Positions 32,450-41,425 of a stretch of 57,775 nt of DNA are shown in pieces. Positions within the stretch are counted from its first letter, which is position 1, and every line of letters begins with the position of its first letter. This DNA is from CAYUTA01 sp964447605 (lineage in GTDB: Bacteria; Bacillota; Clostridia; Christensenellales; CAG-138), in assembly GCA_964447605.1 (NCBI GenBank), contig CAYUTA010000013.1, positions 1-57,775 of the forward strand. Reading direction: 5' to 3'. A program made the translations under genes and the position numbers. The notes under the pieces were generated by a model. It had not been told where the DNA came from. It made no database searches and saw nothing but the letters and a program-made list of their open reading frames with translations.

Positions 32450-32995
32450 ATGAATCCGGCAAAAAAGGGGAGTGCCCGTAGAAGGATTGCTCCCCTTCTT
32501 CTCATTTTTGCCTTTGCCGCACTGGCGGCCGCGCTGTTCCTTGCCCGTATCTTTCCCGCGCGGCTGGTCGTTTCCAACGAGCGCACCGGCGCCGTTTTCA
32601 TGGCGCTTCCCATACGCAGGAGCGAAGCCTTTCAACTGCGCTATACGCATTCGGTCAACCTTTCCGATGTAACCGACACCATCGAATGGACCGGCGACCA
32701 GCTCGTTTGCCGCTCCACCCTGTTTACAGCGTTCGGCGCTGGCATCCCCGTATTGGCCGACGGGATCGGCACCGACTTTATCCAGACCGGCGAGGGTTTT
32801 CTCATCACCGGCATCGATAAGCCGGAAACGCGCATTCTCGTGATGCTGCAAACCGTTCCCAACCACCGCCTGCTCTGGCGCGGCGAGCAGCTTGCGCTCA
32901 TGCGCCGGTTTGGCTCCGGAACGCTGCTCCGGCTGGAGGTTCGTTCCGTATCGTTGCAGGAAATCCTGTTTCATTCCCATCGGGCGCAGGCGTAG
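32450..32995 (+). CDS. DUF1850 protein of the TRAP operon
   Basis: 181 residues: one N-terminal membrane segment (about 12-32), then a small extracytoplasmic domain with FQLRYTHSVNLSDVTDTIEW, typical of DUF1850. Such genes commonly sit between a TAXI binding protein and a fused TRAP permease, as here, and may encode an accessory small subunit. No ribosome site is visible before ATG 32450; it lies 29 bp after the preceding stop and may rely on coupling. Confidence 0.8.
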   Translation: MNPAKKGSARRRIAPLLLIFAFAALAAALFLARIFPARLVVSNERTGAVFMALPIRRSEAFQLRYTHSVNLSDVTDTIEWTGDQLVCRSTLFTAFGAGIPVLADGIGTDFIQTGEGFLITGIDKPETRILVMLQTVPNHRLLWRGEQLALMRRFGSGTLLRLEVRSVSLQEILFHSHRAQA

Positions 32996-33147
32996 GGGAC
33001 GCTTGTGCGCAACCAATTTCGCGGCGGAGTTTTCGGATGCGCTCCGGCCGTTTTGAAGATTTTTCTCACCGGCGGGACGCTTTTTGCAAAAATTCGGACC
33101 ATCCGGAATTTCCGTTCGGCCGTGTGAATCAACTGTGGAGGTAACGC

Positions 33148-35391
33148 ATGGTAAAACAAAAGAAACAACACCCCCTCGCGGAAGCGAGCATGCCGACGCT
33201 GGATATCGACACCACCGGCATGACCGAGGAGGAGATTGCAAGGCTGGAGGCGGAAGCCGTACTGCGCAAGTACGACAAGGAATCCTCTTACCGCAACAAG
33301 CTCTCCACGCCGCTGACCATCTCCATCGGCGCGGTGCTCATCCTGTTCTCGCTCTTCCAGCTCTACACGACCATCTGGACGATTCCCATCCAGCAGCTGC
33401 GGCCCATTCACCTCGCGTTTGCGCTGTTTCTTGCCTATCTGCTGTATCCCGCGCACCGTGAGTTCCGCAAGGACCGCATCCCCTGGTATGACTGGGCGCT
33501 TGCGCTCGCCGCGCTTGCGTGCGCGATGTATATTCCGCTCAGATATGAATACGTCATCAAGAACGTCGGCAACTTCACGCCTGTCGACATCGCCATCGGC
33601 GTAGCCGGCATCCTGCTGCTGATGGAGGCGTGCCGCCGCGTGGTCGGCGTGCCGATCCTCATCATCGTATCGTGCTTTTTGCTGTATGCGTTCCTTGGCA
33701 AATATATCCCCGGTTCGTTCGGCCACCGCGGGTACTCGCTCAAGCAGATCGTCAATCACATGTACTATACGACAAGCGGTGTGTTCGGCACGCCGCTGGG
33801 CGTTTCGGCCACATTCATCTTCCTGTTTGTGCTCTTCGGCTCGTTCCTTGAGAAAACGGGCGTGGGCAGGCTGTTTATCGACCTTGCCAACGCCATCGCC
33901 GGCAAGCGCATCGGCGGCCCGGCGAAGGTGGCGGTCATCAGTTCCGCTTTGCAGGGCACGGTTTCGGGCAGTTCGGTGGCCAATACCGTCAGCACCGGCT
34001 CGTTCACCATTCCGGCCATGAAGCGGCTGGGCTATAAGCCGGAGTTTGCCGGCGCGGTCGAGGCCGCGGCCAGCACCGGCGGGCAGCTCATGCCGCCCAT
34101 CATGGGCGCGGCGGCCTTCCTGATGGCCGAAAGCACGGGCTTTACCTACGCCGAGGTCGTCAAAAGCGCGATTATCCCTGCGATACTGTATTTTTCCGGC
34201 ATCCTGATCAGCGTGCATCACGAAGCGCGCAAAATCGGGCTCAAGGGCATGGCCGACGACGACATTCCCAAGGCGGGCACGGTGCTCAAGGAGCGCGGGC
34301 ATCTGCTGCTGCCGCTGGCGTTCATGATCTATATGCTCGCCACAAAGGTCACCCCGTCCTACGCCGCGCTCGGCGCGATTCTGACCAGCCTCATGGCCTA
34401 CAGCATCGGCTGGTTCTCGCTGGTTCCCGTCGCGCTGATGGTCTGCGCCATCAATGCGGGCGCATGGTTCCCCGGGCTGCTTGTACGCATGGGCGTGGGC
34501 ATGATTCCGTTTACCACCTATGCTCTGGCCGCCATTGCGGTCTGGCTGGTTCTGTGTTTTATCGCCAACTGGAGGAAGGGGCCGCGGCTGTGCGACAAGC
34601 TCGGCTTTGATCCGATGGACATCGTGGAGGCGCTTAAAAACGGCGCGCGCAACGTGCTTTCCGTGGCGATTGCCTGCGCGATGGCGGGCATGATTGTCGG
34701 CACGGTCACGCTTACCGGCCTCGGGCTCAAGCTGGCCACCGGCCTTGCAACGCTTGCGGGCAACAGCATCTATCTGCTGATGTTCTTCACGATGCTTGCC
34801 AGCATCGTGCTGGGCATGGGCGTGCCGACCACGGCCAACTATCTCATTACGTCCACCATCTGTGCGCCCGCGCTCATTGGCCTGCTCATGGCGCGCGCGG
34901 GTCTCGCGGCCAATGCGGAGATCCCGATGGCCATCATGATGAGCGCGCACCTGTTCGTGTTCTATTTCGGCATCGTGGCGGATATTACGCCGCCCGTTGC
35001 ATTGGCCGCGATGGCGGGCTCGGCGATTGCCAAGGGAGAGCCGTTCAAAACGGGCGTTACGGCAACGCGCATCGCCATCGGCGCGTTCATCGTGCCCTAT
35101 ATCTTCGTGCTCAACCCGGCCATGCTGATGATCGACGCGGCCTGGTACGATATCATTCTCAATGTGTTCACCGCACTGCTGGGCATGTACGCGCTTTCCG
35201 GCGGGCTGTGCGGCTTTGTGCAGGACCGCTGCACCTGGTATGAGCGCGTGCTGCTGATCGCCGGCGGCATGGGCATGATCATTCCCGGTCTGCTGACCGA
35301 CGCCATCGGCCTTGCCGTTGTGGGCGCAATCTACCTCCTGCAGCGCCAGCGCCACAAAAAGCGCGAAGGCATGACGGCCGGCGCGGCGTAA
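33148..35391 (+). CDS. TRAP transporter fused 4TM/12TM permease
   Basis: 747 residues; small (DctQ-like) and large (DctM-like) TRAP subunits fused into one protein, the usual form in TAXI systems. A charged N-terminal cytoplasmic tail (about 1-50) precedes about 4 + 12-14 membrane segments. Conserved large-subunit motifs: GTVSGSSVANTVSTGSFTIP, EAAASTGGQLMPPIMGAAAFLMAE and GMGVPTTANYLITSTICAPAL. Uses an ion gradient for solute uptake. GTGGAGG lies 8 nt before ATG 33148. Together with 31468 and 32450 it makes a complete transporter operon. Confidence 0.96.
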   Translation: MVKQKKQHPLAEASMPTLDIDTTGMTEEEIARLEAEAVLRKYDKESSYRNKLSTPLTISIGAVLILFSLFQLYTTIWTIPIQQLRPIHLAFALFLAYLLYPAHREFRKDRIPWYDWALALAALACAMYIPLRYEYVIKNVGNFTPVDIAIGVAGILLLMEACRRVVGVPILIIVSCFLLYAFLGKYIPGSFGHRGYSLKQIVNHMYYTTSGVFGTPLGVSATFIFLFVLFGSFLEKTGVGRLFIDLANAIAGKRIGGPAKVAVISSALQGTVSGSSVANTVSTGSFTIPAMKRLGYKPEFAGAVEAAASTGGQLMPPIMGAAAFLMAESTGFTYAEVVKSAIIPAILYFSGILISVHHEARKIGLKGMADDDIPKAGTVLKERGHLLLPLAFMIYMLATKVTPSYAALGAILTSLMAYSIGWFSLVPVALMVCAINAGAWFPGLLVRMGVGMIPFTTYALAAIAVWLVLCFIANWRKGPRLCDKLGFDPMDIVEALKNGARNVLSVAIACAMAGMIVGTVTLTGLGLKLATGLATLAGNSIYLLMFFTMLASIVLGMGVPTTANYLITSTICAPALIGLLMARAGLAANAEIPMAIMMSAHLFVFYFGIVADITPPVALAAMAGSAIAKGEPFKTGVTATRIAIGAFIVPYIFVLNPAMLMIDAAWYDIILNVFTALLGMYALSGGLCGFVQDRCTWYERVLLIAGGMGMIIPGLLTDAIGLAVVGAIYLLQRQRHKKREGMTAGAA

Positions 35392-35527
35392 GCAAGGCCC
35401 GGCAAGAACCGCTGTGTAACCGCCCAAACCTGACGATCCGTTCCGCCGGCAATGCAGGCGGAGCCGGAACGAGCCTCCGGAGGGCAGCGGCCCTCCGAGC
35501 CCTCCCACGGCTTTCTTTAACAGCAAT

Positions 35528-35557
35528 CAGGCCGCCCGGTTCGGGGCGGCCTGAGGC
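35528..35557 (+). terminator. Intrinsic terminator of the TRAP operon
   Basis: CAGGCCGCCC (35528-35537), loop GGTTCG, GGGCGGCCTG (35544-35553), 10-bp perfect stem, followed by AGGCATTTTA. It lies between convergent genes (TRAP permease and rubrerythrin) and may act both ways, although the T-run is short. Confidence 0.6.
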
Positions 35558-35615
35558 ATTTTATGCAGCGCTTTTTTCCGTGTCGTTTACCGCTTCACCG
35601 CGGGGGGAAGTCGCC

Positions 35616-36155
35616 TTAGTAGTTGGTCTTGAGCAGCTCGAAAAACGCCTGCGGATGCGCGCAAACCGGACAGACCGCGGGAGCCTCGGACAGTTCGCAG
35701 ATATAACCGCAGTTACGGCACTGCCAGTAAACTTTGCCGTCGCGCTCAAACACCGTGCCGTCCTCGATGTTCTTCTTCAGGGCGTTGTAACGCTCCTCAT
35801 GTTCCTTCTCGATTGCGCCGACCATCTTGAACTGCGCGGCCAGCTGCTTAAAGCCCTCCTGCTCGGCCTCCTCCTCAAACTGCTTGTACATCTGGGTCCA
35901 CTCATAGTGCTCGCCCTCGGCCGCCATCTTCAGCGCGTCGAGCACGCCGGGCATCTCGCCGCCATGCAGCGCCTTGAACCACAGCTTTGCATGCTCTTTC
36001 TCATTGTCCGCCGTCTCGAGGAAGATGGCCGCGATCTGCTCGTAGCCCGCCTTTTTGGCAACGGATGCAAAATAGGTGTACTTATTGCGCGCCTGCGATT
36101 CGCCGGCAAATGCGGTTGCGAGATTCATTTCGGTTTTGCTGCCCTTCAACTCCAT
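35616..36155 (-). CDS. rbr: Rubrerythrin
   Basis: 179 residues; non-heme diiron peroxidase that reduces hydrogen peroxide in anaerobes. N-terminal four-helix ferritin-like domain with the iron ligands in ATAFAGESQARNKYTYFA, LETADNEKEHAKLWF and GAIEKEHEERYNAL; C-terminal rubredoxin-type Fe(Cys)4 domain with CRNCGY and CPVCAHP. AGGAGG lies 8 nt before ATG 36155. It follows a PerR-like gene by 71 bp on the same strand, the usual oxidative-stress arrangement. Confidence 0.96.
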   Translation of the reverse strand: MELKGSKTEMNLATAFAGESQARNKYTYFASVAKKAGYEQIAAIFLETADNEKEHAKLWFKALHGGEMPGVLDALKMAAEGEHYEWTQMYKQFEEEAEQEGFKQLAAQFKMVGAIEKEHEERYNALKKNIEDGTVFERDGKVYWQCRNCGYICELSEAPAVCPVCAHPQAFFELLKTNY

Positions 36156-36226
36156 GATAAGTTCCTCCTGTTATTTTATTTGTATCAAACGTGTTTCCAC
36201 AAGTGTGGCGCGGCCGATTGCGCAGC

Positions 36227-36622
36227 TTACCCTGCGCGGGAATCCCCGTCCTTACGGCAGCGACTGCAGACCCCGTGCATGACCACGTCGAAGGAGGAGA
36301 GCGAATAGCGCGTTTCCCGCTCGACGGCTTCCTGCAGCTTTGTCAGCGCCGGCAGCATGACGTCTGCAACGTTTCCGCAGGCCTGACACACAATGTGCGA
36401 ATGCGGGCCGGTTGTTGCGTCAAAGCGGCAGCTTCCGTCCGGAAGCGGAATTTTGCGCAGTCTTCCCGCGTCGGCAAGCTGATTGAGGTTGCGGTACACC
36501 GTGCCCAGGCTGAGCTTGGGCATTTCCGCCTTGAGCGCTTCATAGACCATATGGGCCGTCGGATGCGCGCAACTCTCCGCAACCGTCCGGTAGATGCATT
36601 CCCGCTGGCGGGAGTATCTCAT
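36227..36622 (-). CDS. Fur family regulator, PerR-like
   Basis: 131 residues. Winged-helix domain (1-80) with LSLGTVYRNLNQLADAGRLRKI; dimerisation/metal domain with RFDATTGPHSHIVC and two zinc CxxC motifs (CQAC, CSRC). The Asp at the PerR D104 position (NVADVM) and the rubrerythrin neighbour favour PerR (peroxide sensing) over Fur or Zur. GGAGAGGAG about 8 nt upstream sets the start at ATG 36622; an in-frame upstream ATG is less likely. Probably co-transcribed with rbr and autoregulated. Confidence 0.88.
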   Translation of the reverse strand: MRYSRQRECIYRTVAESCAHPTAHMVYEALKAEMPKLSLGTVYRNLNQLADAGRLRKIPLPDGSCRFDATTGPHSHIVCQACGNVADVMLPALTKLQEAVERETRYSLSSFDVVMHGVCSRCRKDGDSRAG

Positions 36623-36737
36623 CCTGCGCTCCTCTCCGTATGTTTCCAATCAAAACCGGACGCAGGCTCCTATGCTCCTGCCGTTGCCCTATATGTTGCC
36701 ACATATCAAGGATTGGCACTGGCGTCCTGATGGAAAA

Positions 36738-36752
36738 CGATAATGATAACTG
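36738..36752. promoter_or_regulatory. Fur/PerR-box-like site
   Basis: CGATAATGATAACTG: the left half (GATAAT) matches the Fur/PerR box exactly; the right half is degenerate. It lies about 115 bp upstream of the perR-like gene in an AT-rich divergent region (36623-37069), otherwise without a gene. Confidence 0.45.
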
Positions 36753-36991
36753 TTTTTGTCATGCTTATTTTAGCAAGGTTTTCCAGCGCTGTCAAGCCTG
36801 TTCGGGTATATTATTTTTACTTTTATGGTTTATCATTCTTTTTTCCGGTCGATGCTTTGATCGGGGCTTGTAAGCAGGCTTTCCCGCCGTCCGGGCGCGG
36901 TTTTATCCTCCGCCGCGCCCGTTGCCGCGCCGTGCGGGCGACCGCGCGCACATCCGGTTCGGCCCGCGCGCTTTTGCAATCCGCTCGGAGA

Positions 36992-37020
36992 TTGCATTCT
37001 CTTGTAAAAATTGGTATGCT
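36992..37020 (+). promoter_or_regulatory. Promoter of the DUF308 gene
   Basis: TTGCAT (36992-36997), 17 bp, TATGCT (37015-37020). Predicted leader about 43 nt with AAAGGAG before ATG 37070. Confidence 0.5.
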
Positions 37021-37069
37021 TATTATGGTTACCAGGCGAGCTGGTAAAGTTGGAAAGGAGCTGTCCGCA

Positions 37070-37633
37070 ATGACAAAGAAATTCAAAAATATCATGATTG
37101 CCGTCGCCACCCTGTATATTATCATCGGTCTGGTGTTGATCCTCTGGCCGGAGGCTTCGCGCGCGGTCATCTGCTATGTGCTTGGCGCGGCGCTTCTGCT
37201 CTATGGAATCTACCGCGTGGCGGCATACTTTTTCCGCGACCTGCCCATGCAGCTGCAGTTTGGCATGGCCATCGGTATCGCGTGCGTTGTGTCCGGGCTG
37301 CTGCTGCTGTTCAAGGCGGACTTTGTCGTTACGGTATTCGGCGTGATCGTGGGGCTGATCCTGATTGCCGACGGCATCTTCCGGCTGCAAAACGCGCTCG
37401 ACATCCGCCGCATGGGCGGGCGGCATTTCACGCCGCTGCTTATCTGCGCGCTGGTGGTGCTCGTGTTTGGCGTGGTGTTGCTGTTCAACCCCTTTGCCGC
37501 GGTCATCACGGCAACCATCATCGGCGGCGTCTCGCTGCTCATCGACGGCGTCCTGACGCTCTGGAGCATCCTTGAAGCCAGCAAGCTCGTCGGCGACGCT
37601 TCCGGCCCTAACCCCGCGCCGCGCGTGAAATAG
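37070..37633 (+). CDS. DUF308 (HdeD-like) membrane protein
   Basis: 187 residues, six hydrophobic segments arranged as three hairpin pairs: IIGLVLILWP, then VVSGLLLLFKADFVVTVFGVIVGLILIADG and FGVVLLFNPFAAVITATIIGGVSLLIDG. The repeated GxxLLxxP and GxxLIxDG pattern is typical of DUF308. HdeD itself is linked to acid resistance in E. coli, but the function in Clostridia is unknown. AAAGGAG about 9 nt upstream fixes ATG 37070; the longer upstream frame is non-coding. Confidence 0.85.
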   Translation: MTKKFKNIMIAVATLYIIIGLVLILWPEASRAVICYVLGAALLLYGIYRVAAYFFRDLPMQLQFGMAIGIACVVSGLLLLFKADFVVTVFGVIVGLILIADGIFRLQNALDIRRMGGRHFTPLLICALVVLVFGVVLLFNPFAAVITATIIGGVSLLIDGVLTLWSILEASKLVGDASGPNPAPRVK

Positions 37634-37707
37634 CCTGCGCGCAGCGCGCTTCTCAACCGGCTTTTTGCCCCGGCCGCGCATTGACTACAAACGGGAGGAA
37701 CTATAAC

Positions 37708-38631
37708 ATGCTGGCAAACCCATACGTAACGTGCTCCGGCGAAGTGCGCCTAGCCCTCAAAAACGGCGCGCCCGTTGTGGCGCTCGAGTCCACGATCATC
37801 TCCCACGGCATGCCGTATCCTAAAAACGTGGAGACCGCGCTCGAGGTCGAACGCGCAGTGCGCGAAAACGGCGCGGTCCCCGCAACGGTGGCCGTCGTCG
37901 GCGGCAGGCTGACCGCCGGGCTTACGCCCGATGAAATTGAATACCTGGGCAGGAAGGGACTGTCTGTGACCAAGGCCAGCCGGCGCGACCTGCCCGTGCT
38001 TTGCGCGCGCGGCGAGGACGGCGCAACCACCGTGGCCGCGACCATGATTATTTCCGCGCTGGCGGGCATTCCCATTTTCTGCACCGGCGGCATCGGCGGC
38101 GTGCACCGGGGCGCGGAGGTGACGATGGATATCTCCGCAGACCTTGAGGAGCTTGCGCAAACGCCCGTAATGGTCGTGTGCGCCGGCGCCAAATCCATTC
38201 TGGACATCGGCCTGACGCTTGAATACCTTGAAACCAGGGGCGTGCCCGTGCTGGGCTATCAAACCGCCGACATGCCGGCCTTCTATACGCAAAAGAGCGG
38301 GTTTGCTGTCGATTACCGCATGGATTCGCCGGCAGAGTTGGCCGCGGCTTTTTTTGCCAAGCGTGCAATGGGCCTTTCCGGCGGCATGCTGGTGGCCAAC
38401 CCCATTCCGGACGCATACTCCATGGATGCCGATTTCATCAACGGCAAGATTGAGGAAGCGCTCGCCGAGGCTGGGCGAGCGGGCGTCAAGGGCAAGGAGA
38501 CCACGCCGTTTTTGCTGGATAAAATCCAGAAGATCACGGGCGGCTCCAGTCTCGCCGCCAACATTCAGCTCGTACTGAACAACGCGCGCCTGTCCGCGCG
38601 GATCGCCGTGGAACTGGCGCGGTTGCATTGA
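37708..38631 (+). CDS. psuG: Pseudouridine-5'-phosphate glycosidase PsuG
   Basis: 307 residues; cleaves pseudouridine 5'-phosphate to uracil and ribose 5-phosphate during breakdown of modified RNA nucleosides. ALESTIISHGMPYPKN near the N-terminus, TVAATMIISALAGIPIFCTGGIGGVHRGAE and ANPIPDAYSMD are family hallmarks (Mn-binding and active-site Lys/Asp regions). GGGAGGA precedes ATG 37708. The usual partner, pseudouridine kinase PsuK, is absent from the neighbourhood; the next gene encodes an acetyltransferase. Confidence 0.96.
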   Translation: MLANPYVTCSGEVRLALKNGAPVVALESTIISHGMPYPKNVETALEVERAVRENGAVPATVAVVGGRLTAGLTPDEIEYLGRKGLSVTKASRRDLPVLCARGEDGATTVAATMIISALAGIPIFCTGGIGGVHRGAEVTMDISADLEELAQTPVMVVCAGAKSILDIGLTLEYLETRGVPVLGYQTADMPAFYTQKSGFAVDYRMDSPAELAAAFFAKRAMGLSGGMLVANPIPDAYSMDADFINGKIEEALAEAGRAGVKGKETTPFLLDKIQKITGGSSLAANIQLVLNNARLSARIAVELARLH

Positions 38632-38652
38632 CGCTTCGGGGGAGCCGGAGCC

Positions 38653-39186
38653 ATGATTTTGGAAACGGAGCGCCTGTATCTGCGCAGGCTGGCACAGGCG
38701 GATTATCCTGCTTTGTGTAAAATTTTGCGGGACCCGGCGGTGATGTATGCGTATGAACATGCGTTTGACGACGCCGAAACGCCGGAATGGCTGGACCGGC
38801 AGCTCCGGCGGTATGCCTGCTATGGGTTCGGCCTGTGGGCCGTTATTCTGAAACAATCCGGAGAGCTGATCGGGCAGTGCGGGTTGACCATGCGGGATTA
38901 TCACGGCGTGCAGGTGATAGGGATCGGATCTTTGTTTCAAAGAGCATATTGGCATCGCGGCTACGCAACCGAGGCCGCCGCGGCCTGCCGGGACGATGCG
39001 TTTAAACGCCTGTGGGCAGCCGAGGTGTTTTCCATCATCCGGGATACGAACCTTGCGTCGCAAAGGGTTGCGAAAAGAAACGCAATGACCGTGCGCGGCC
39101 GGTTTATCAGGCATTATGACTGGATGGCTATGCCGCACCTCGTATATTCGATCAAGCGGGAAGAATGGAGCGGTTCTTTTAAATGA
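38653..39186 (+). CDS. GNAT acetyltransferase, RimJ/RimL type
   Basis: 177 residues. Opens with ILETERLYLRRLAQADYPAL, the classic RimJ/RimL start; the acetyl-CoA loop is YWHRGYATEAAAA (Q/R-x-x-G-x-A variant) and IIRDTNLASQRVAKRNAM the C-terminal conserved block. Substrate unknown. GGGGGAG lies 9 nt upstream of ATG 38653. Its stop overlaps the next start by 4 bp, so it is translated with the hydrolase. Confidence 0.9.
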   Translation: MILETERLYLRRLAQADYPALCKILRDPAVMYAYEHAFDDAETPEWLDRQLRRYACYGFGLWAVILKQSGELIGQCGLTMRDYHGVQVIGIGSLFQRAYWHRGYATEAAAACRDDAFKRLWAAEVFSIIRDTNLASQRVAKRNAMTVRGRFIRHYDWMAMPHLVYSIKREEWSGSFK

Positions 39187-40178
39187 AGCATTCGCCGCGC
39201 AAAGATCCATGCGGCATGGATGCCCAGCTCCGGGCGGTTGGCCGAATGCTCAGGCTGGCGCCCGGCACCCTTACGCCGTCCAAAGCGAGAGCAGCCAATC
39301 GGTTTTTAAAGCTGTTTCATGTGCTCAGGCCGTTTCATATCCAAAAGCAGGTCGTCCGCATCCCCCGCGGGGACGGTACGGCTCTGCGCCTGTGCGTTTA
39401 CCGCAGCGCCAAGCCGGCGCGCAAGATGGTTCCCGGCCTGTTATGGATGCATGGCGGCGGCTATCTGACCGGCGTGCCGGAGCTTTCGCACGGATTCATC
39501 AGGCGGTTTATCAGGACGCGGCCCTGCGTGGTCGCCGCCCCGGATTACCGCCTGGGCGCGGAGGCGCCGTATCCGGCCGCGCTGGAGGACGTCTACGCGG
39601 CCTTAACGTGGCTGCGGGCGCATGCGCGGGACCTGGGCGTGCGGGAAAACCAGCTGTTTATCGGCGGCGACAGCGCCGGCGGCGGGTTGACCGCCGCGCT
39701 GGCAGCCTACGCCAGGGACCTTGGGGAGGTGGCGGTCGCCTATCAGATGCCGCTGTATCCCATGCTGGACGACCGCATGTCCAATCCTTCCGCTGTCGAC
39801 AACCATTCGCCCGCCTGGAATTCCGCCTCCAACTATTATGGTTGGAAAGCCTACCTCGGCGGCCTCTTTGAAACGGAGCATGTTCCGCAATACGCCGCCG
39901 CCGCCCGGACGAAGGATTTTCGTGGTCTGCCGCCCGCATTTACGTTCGTGGGCACGCTTGAGCCGTTTTATGACGAGACGGTCGCCTATGTCGCCGCGCT
40001 GCGGGCGGCCGGAGTGGAGGTGTGTTTTCAGGAATACGAGGGCTGTTACCACGCCTTTGACCAGCTTGCGCCGTTTTCGGACAAGGCGCGCTCCGCAACG
40101 GCGCTTCTGCTGGATCGCTTTTCGTACGCGGCGCGGCATTATTTTGCAGACCAGCCAAAGGGGTCAAAATCCCGGTAA
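39183..40178 (+). CDS. Alpha/beta hydrolase, hormone-sensitive-lipase family
   Basis: 331 residues, no signal peptide. Oxyanion motif HGGGY, nucleophile elbow GDSAGGG, acid region GTLEPFYDE and catalytic His in GCYHAFDQ define the HSL (family IV) carboxylesterases. Likely cleaves small acyl esters in the cytoplasm. ATG 39183 overlaps the acetyltransferase stop (ATGA); the acyl-transfer and ester-cleavage pairing is suggestive but no pathway can be named. Confidence 0.92.
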   Translation: MKHSPRKDPCGMDAQLRAVGRMLRLAPGTLTPSKARAANRFLKLFHVLRPFHIQKQVVRIPRGDGTALRLCVYRSAKPARKMVPGLLWMHGGGYLTGVPELSHGFIRRFIRTRPCVVAAPDYRLGAEAPYPAALEDVYAALTWLRAHARDLGVRENQLFIGGDSAGGGLTAALAAYARDLGEVAVAYQMPLYPMLDDRMSNPSAVDNHSPAWNSASNYYGWKAYLGGLFETEHVPQYAAAARTKDFRGLPPAFTFVGTLEPFYDETVAYVAALRAAGVEVCFQEYEGCYHAFDQLAPFSDKARSATALLLDRFSYAARHYFADQPKGSKSR

Positions 40179-40434
40179 CCGCCGTCCTGTTCAAAATTTG
40201 CGCGGACAGATGGATATTGCCACCCTTGCGGGGCCCGTTCCGATACATGGATAGCTGCCGCCGCGCCATGGCCCTTTCCCGCAACCCGTCCGTTTCCTCT
40301 TCCCATTTCATTTCTATGCCCGCGCGGTCTTCCATGCTTTGCGCGCGCCGTCCGGCATATTGAACAGAGAACCCCTGTTCTGCGTTGCATGGCGGCCGGG
40401 CCGCCCCTGCAAAAACGGCCATGGGCCGGCGCCT

Positions 40435-41271
40435 TTATCCACCGAATACGCGCGTCATGAACGCATCGGTGGAAATGCTGCTCGGCCGATTATAGCGCCC
40501 CAGCTCCCAGAGGCTTTCCGCATCGCCCCTGACAACGGTGGAAACGTGCTCCGCGCAGGTCATCGACACCGCGAACCCCATCGCCTTGAGCAGCTGTCTG
40601 CTGAGCGGGTCGATTATGCCAAACGGATAAGCAAACGTGACGGGCGCAATGTCCGCATGCGTAGAAAGCTCGCTTTGCAGCCGGCCCACGTCGTCTGAAA
40701 ACACGGCCTCATACTCCGCCGCGCTCTCATTGGGCCGCCTTGCGCTGCCCATACGCCCCTTCTGCCCGTGCAGGCCATAGGTATGATTGCCGATTTCAAC
40801 CCGTCCGCTGCGGTCGAGAACGGCAACTTCATCCCAGCTTAAATAGGCGTAGTTCGGATTGGGGTCCGGCTCTTCGGAATATCGCTGCGTATATGCGCCC
40901 ACCACCGATATCACGGCGCAGCAATCGTATTTTTCCAGGATCGGCAGCACATAGGTGAGGTTGTTGAGATGTCCGTCGTCAAACGTCAGGATTACGGGCT
41001 GCTCGGGCAGCGTGCCCGTGCCTGCCGCAAAAGCAACCAGATCGCGCCCGGTAACCGTCTCGTATCCGTGGCTTTGCAGCCATTTGATGTCCGTCTCCAG
41101 CACGTCCGGAGACAGGATGTATTTCCCTGCGCGCGCGGGGTCGCGCAGAATGCTGTGATACATTAAAATCGGCACCTCGCGGCGGTCGGCCATTTCCTTG
41201 TCCGCGGGCACGGCGGGCAGGCATCCGGCCAATAGCGGCAAAAGCAGCAGCGCGGCAATGATCCGTTTCAT
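40435..41271 (-). CDS. Polysaccharide deacetylase lipoprotein
   Basis: 278 residues: lipoprotein signal with lipobox LLAGC, then a NodB-type carbohydrate esterase 4 domain. PILMYHSI, ILTFDDGHLNN (motif 1, catalytic Asp and metal Asp), EIGNHTYGLHG (motif 2, metal His) and TFAYPFG (motif 3) are present. Probably deacetylates peptidoglycan or another surface glycan at the membrane face. No ribosome site is visible before ATG 41271; AT-rich DNA precedes it. Confidence 0.93.
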   Translation of the reverse strand: MKRIIAALLLLPLLAGCLPAVPADKEMADRREVPILMYHSILRDPARAGKYILSPDVLETDIKWLQSHGYETVTGRDLVAFAAGTGTLPEQPVILTFDDGHLNNLTYVLPILEKYDCCAVISVVGAYTQRYSEEPDPNPNYAYLSWDEVAVLDRSGRVEIGNHTYGLHGQKGRMGSARRPNESAAEYEAVFSDDVGRLQSELSTHADIAPVTFAYPFGIIDPLSRQLLKAMGFAVSMTCAEHVSTVVRGDAESLWELGRYNRPSSISTDAFMTRVFGG

Positions 41272-41425
41272 TTTATCAATTTATGCGGAGATCGCGGCAG
41301 GCATGCTTGCGCGGGCCGCGGGGGAGCGTCCGGCGGCGTCCGGAAAAGCGGTTCCGCCGTGCCCGTGCAGAATGGGGTGACCTCCCTGTAACCCGGCTTT
41401 CCCGGCTGGTTGGCCCGGCGGCGCG

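Noticed and set aside
30097..32613. 838-codon open frame on the minus strand
   Set aside because: It runs antisense to spmA, spmB and the TAXI gene, which have strong family motifs; its product is His/Arg/Gly-rich low-complexity, a typical GC-rich shadow.
32971..35526. 851-codon minus-strand open frame
   Set aside because: Fully antisense to the TRAP permease; composition (Arg/His/Gln/Asp) reflects the reverse complement of hydrophobic codons.
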